From contig NZ_JBDOQT010000002.1 in assembly GCF_039839785.1 (NCBI RefSeq), forward strand, positions 558,001 through 622,000: DNA of 64,000 nucleotides. Reading direction: 5' to 3'. Positions 61,829 through 64,000 of the stretch are shown piece by piece (position 1 is the stretch's first letter; each line of letters starts with the position of its first letter). Source of the DNA: Pelagibius sp. CAU 1746 (lineage in GTDB: Bacteria > Pseudomonadota > Alphaproteobacteria > Kiloniellales > Kiloniellaceae). The notes beneath the pieces were generated by a model. It was not told where the DNA came from. It ran no database searches and saw only the letters and a list, made by a program, of their open reading frames with translations. Made by a program: the position numbers and the translations under genes.

Positions 61829-62593
61829 CTAGGCCCGGCAGATCGAAACGCCGCCGTCGACCAGCATCGCCGCGCCGGTCATGAAACTGGATGCTTCCGA
61901 CGCCAGGTGCAGCACCGAGCGCGCGATCTCCTCCGGTGCCGCAATACGCTTCAGGGCGTGCAATCCCTCGACGAAGGCCAAGGCCTCCGGCGTGTCGGCC
62001 ACCACGCGGCCCATGGGCGTGTCGGTGCCGCCGGGCAGGATCGCGTTGACGCGAATGCCCTCGGCACCGAACTCCGCCGCCAGCACCTGGGTCAGGCCGA
62101 CCAGGCCCGCCTTGCTGGCGGCATAGGCTGCCATGCCGGGAAATCCCACCGAATGGCCGACAAACGTGGAGGTGAATATCAATGAGCCCCCGCCACGCTC
62201 CCGCATAGCCGGGATCTGGTACTTGGCGCCCAGAAAGGCGCTGGTGAGGTTGGTCTCCAGGGTATCGCGCCAGGCATCCGCCGAGGTTTCTTCGATCGCG
62301 CCCATGGCCCCCAGGGTGCCGGCGTTGTTGAAAGCGACATCGAGCCCGCCGAAGCGGCCTCTCGCCATATCCACGAGGGCCTCGGCATAGGCCGCGTCCC
62401 TCACGTCGCCCGCCAGGACCGCCACCTTGCCGCCGCCGGAGACGACCTCATCGGCCAGCCGCGCCAGCTCCGCCTGCCGCCGCGCGCCGGCGACCACCGC
62501 CGCCCCCTCGGCCGCGAACAGCAGCGCCGTCGCCCGGCCGATCCCGGAACTGGCTCCGGTGACGAGGGCGACCTTGCCTTCCAATGCGTTCAT
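61829..62593 (-). CDS. Short-chain dehydrogenase/reductase
   Basis: 254 residues. Rossmann motif VALVTGASSGIGRATALLFA at about 8-27, NNAG segment (AFNNAGTLGA) and the catalytic AAYAASKAG with Tyr and Lys, with a Ser in the IFTSTFVG segment. C-terminus IRVNAILPGGTDTPM is typical of classical NAD(P)-dependent SDRs. Substrate unknown. It is divergent from the GST gene over 193 bases that contain a 13-base direct duplication. Confidence 0.93.
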   Translation of the reverse strand: MNALEGKVALVTGASSGIGRATALLFAAEGAAVVAGARRQAELARLADEVVSGGGKVAVLAGDVRDAAYAEALVDMARGRFGGLDVAFNNAGTLGAMGAIEETSADAWRDTLETNLTSAFLGAKYQIPAMRERGGGSLIFTSTFVGHSVGFPGMAAYAASKAGLVGLTQVLAAEFGAEGIRVNAILPGGTDTPMGRVVADTPEALAFVEGLHALKRIAAPEEIARSVLHLASEASSFMTGAAMLVDGGVSICRA

Positions 62594-62671
62594 GCTCCGC
62601 TCCTCTCCGCTTTGCGCCGCGCTCCATTGCGCCGCGGAGCGCGAGAAGAGCAGCGAAACGGCCTGGGTCTC

Positions 62672-62697
62672 TATCCGAAGCTTGTATCCGAAGCTTG
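62672..62697. repeat. 13-base tandem duplication in SDR/GST divergent region
   Basis: TATCCGAAGCTTG occurs twice back to back at 62672-62684 and 62685-62697. It lies about 90 bases before the GST start codon and 80 bases before the SDR start. It could be two operator half-sites or a recent slippage event. Confidence 0.7.
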
Positions 62698-62786
62698 CGC
62701 AGACACGGCACAGCCGCAGATTGTCTGGATGACGCGCCGCTCACTTGGAGTTAGCTTCGGGAATCCCCGAAAGACGGAGTCGCCCC

Positions 62787-63413
62787 ATGAGCCAGGATGT
62801 CATTCTCTACACCAATCCCCTGTCGCGCGGCCGCATCGCCCGCTGGATGCTGGAGGAGATCGGCTGTCCCTACAAAACGGAGATCCTCGACTACGGACCG
62901 CCGATGCGGACACCGGACTACCTGAAGGTCAGTCCCCTGGGCAAGGTGCCGGCGATCCGCCACGGCGACCAGGTGGTCAGCGAATGCGCCGCCATCTGCG
63001 CCTATCTGGCCGACGCCTTTCCGGAAGCAGGTCTGGCGCCGCCGCCCGCCGAGCGCGGCAGCTACTACCGCGCCCTCTTCTTCGCTGCCGGTCCCTTCGA
63101 GGCCGCGGCGACCGACCGCCATTTCGGCCTCGAGCCCGAGGAGGGGCGGCAACAGCGGATGGCCGGCTACGGCAGCTTCACGCGCATGATGGACGCCCTG
63201 GTGAAGATCGTGCCCGCGGACGGCTATATCGCAGGCGACCGCTTCACGGCCGCCGATGTCTATCTCGGGTGCCAAGTCGGCTGGGGCATGCGCTTCGGTT
63301 CCCTGGAGGAACGCCCCGAACTCGTCGACTACTGGGCAAGGGCCAGCGACCGCGAAGCCTTTCGCCGCGCCATGGCGATCGACGAGGAGCTGGCGGCGAA
63401 GGAGGCCGGGTAG
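62787..63413 (+). CDS. Glutathione S-transferase
   Basis: 208 residues from ATG 62787 (ACGGAG upstream). N-terminal thioredoxin-like domain: VILYTNPLSRGRIARWMLEEIG, then LKVSPLGKVPAIRHGDQVVSECAAICAYLAD, with the cis-Pro in KVPAIR. C-terminal helical domain with AGDRFTAADVYLGCQ. It conjugates glutathione to electrophiles. The catalytic residue is not the usual Tyr/Ser pair obvious by eye. It converges with the HAD gene, 9 bases between stops. Confidence 0.92.
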   Translation: MSQDVILYTNPLSRGRIARWMLEEIGCPYKTEILDYGPPMRTPDYLKVSPLGKVPAIRHGDQVVSECAAICAYLADAFPEAGLAPPPAERGSYYRALFFAAGPFEAAATDRHFGLEPEEGRQQRMAGYGSFTRMMDALVKIVPADGYIAGDRFTAADVYLGCQVGWGMRFGSLEERPELVDYWARASDREAFRRAMAIDEELAAKEAG

Positions 63414-63422
63414 CGCGGGCGC

Positions 63423-64000
63423 TCAGTCCGCCTGCCCTGCGAGCCAGTCGCTCAGGCCGGCGATCGACGCGATCCGTGCCGTCGGCGTGACGTTCGGGTG
63501 GCCGTCGTCCTGGGGACGGTATTTCCCGGTCTTGACCTGCACGGCGGCGAGGCCGGCGGCCAGCGCGCCGCCGATGTCGGCCTCGATGTCGTCGCCGACC
63601 ATCAGCACCTCCTGCGGCGCCAGGCCGAGGCTCCCCAGCGCCAGGCCGAAAAAGTCTTTGGCCGGCTTGCCGACGACGCGCGCCTGCACTTCGGCGGCAT
63701 ACTCCAGCGCCGCGACGAAGGGGCCGAGGTCGAGGGCGATGCCCGCCTCGCGCCGGGAGACCCGGTTCTTGTGCAGGGCGACAAGCTCCGCGCCCGCGGC
63801 GATCCGCTGAAACAGGCCGTTCAGGCGGTCCCAGGTGAAGTCCTTGTAGAGGTCGCCCATCACCACGGCGTCGACCGCGCCTTGATCCATGATCGCGAAG
63901 TCCGCGAGGTCCTCGGCCAGCTCCGGCGCGGCGGCCAGGTGGATGCGCCTGGCGCCCAGGCCCGCCAGCAGCCGCGCCGCGGCAGCCGTCGGGGTAAAGA
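63423..64000 (-). CDS. HAD-IIA family phosphatase (partial, runs off the window)
   Basis: C-terminal part only: the reading frame continues past 64000. Visible is GARRIHLAAAPELAEDLADF near the cut edge, then VDAVVMGDLYKDFTWDRLNGL, GKPAKDFF (Lys of motif III) and EVLMVGDDIEADIGGALAAG (motif IV Asp residues). The N-terminal DxDGT is beyond the edge. It matches the LHPP/NagD-type subgroup. An internal Met at 63890 is not the start, because the frame upstream is conserved. Confidence 0.85.
   Translation of the reverse strand, partial: FTPTAAAARLLAGLGARRIHLAAAPELAEDLADFAIMDQGAVDAVVMGDLYKDFTWDRLNGLFQRIAAGAELVALHKNRVSRREAGIALDLGPFVAALEYAAEVQARVVGKPAKDFFGLALGSLGLAPQEVLMVGDDIEADIGGALAAGLAAVQVKTGKYRPQDDGHPNVTPTARIASIAGLSDWLAGQAD

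Noticed and set aside
1-64000. Mobile element, prophage, CRISPR array or rRNA/tRNA
   Set aside because: I found no transposase, integrase, terminal inverted repeats, spaced direct repeats or structural RNA sequence.

Overview
The window is a GC-rich chromosomal segment, densely packed with genes. I infer an alphaproteobacterium of the Rhodospirillales/Kiloniellales kind. The grounds are high-GC codon use throughout, a three-subunit proton-translocating transhydrogenase of the Rhodospirillum type, a cobalamin locus using CobN and CobW, a class I-like PHA synthase, and intergenic hairpins with a CTTGA loop of a type common in this class. No rRNA, tRNA, CRISPR array, integrase or transposase was recognised. 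Nothing looks like a prophage or plasmid.

Layout. 0.3-3.8 kb: an envelope lipoprotein, an AsmA protein and an MscS channel. 4.1-8.3 kb: a small cobalamin block (cobB, cobA divergent from cbiD, cobK). 8.4-18.0 kb: a signalling and sulfur block inserted between the two cobalamin blocks. It holds a cyclase with TPR region, a SulP transporter with a universal stress protein, greB, a flavocytochrome c sulfide dehydrogenase pair, a stand-alone cyclic-nucleotide-binding protein, a truncated haemoglobin, a soluble adenylate cyclase and a secreted metallo-hydrolase. 18.1-31.6 kb: the main cobalamin operon, read on the minus strand as cobW-cobN-cobO-cobQ-cbiX-cobH-cobL-cobI-cbiG/cobJ-cobM. 31.8-34.9 kb: pntAA-pntAB-pntB. 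35.2-43.7 kb: sulfotransferase and exonuclease, a cysteine synthase-glutaredoxin fusion, a hypothetical periplasmic protein, an AarF-like kinase, PHA synthase and a DUF2975/Xre pair. 43.7-51.5 kb: PepF peptidase, acyl-CoA synthetase, a PagL-like lipid A deacylase, a methyltransferase and a cytochrome c/DUF5676/permease group behind an FNR/FixK-like box. 51.6-57.6 kb: phenylalanine/tyrosine catabolism (phhA, hpd) divergent from a giant indolepyruvate:ferredoxin oxidoreductase. 57.8-64.0 kb: an outer-membrane barrel, an AspH-like hydroxylase with a DegT-type enzyme, an alpha/beta hydrolase, an SDR, a GST and a HAD phosphatase cut by the window edge.

How it works together. The cobalamin genes cover most corrin-ring steps from uroporphyrinogen III to cobyric acid. 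They mix parts usually assigned to different routes: CbiX (early cobalt insertion), CbiD and CbiG (anaerobic type) with CobK, CobN, CobW (late insertion, aerobic type). CobS, CobT, CobG/CobZ and CobF are not in the window. The most interesting uncharacterised unit is 15257-17164: a single-domain cNMP-binding protein, a group I truncated haemoglobin and an adenylate cyclase with all catalytic residues, directly behind sulfide dehydrogenase genes. A gas- or redox-sensing cAMP module is a reasonable but untested inference.

Limits. Everything is by eye from sequence and family knowledge. No searches or structure predictions were run. Bases 1-260 hold no gene I can support.
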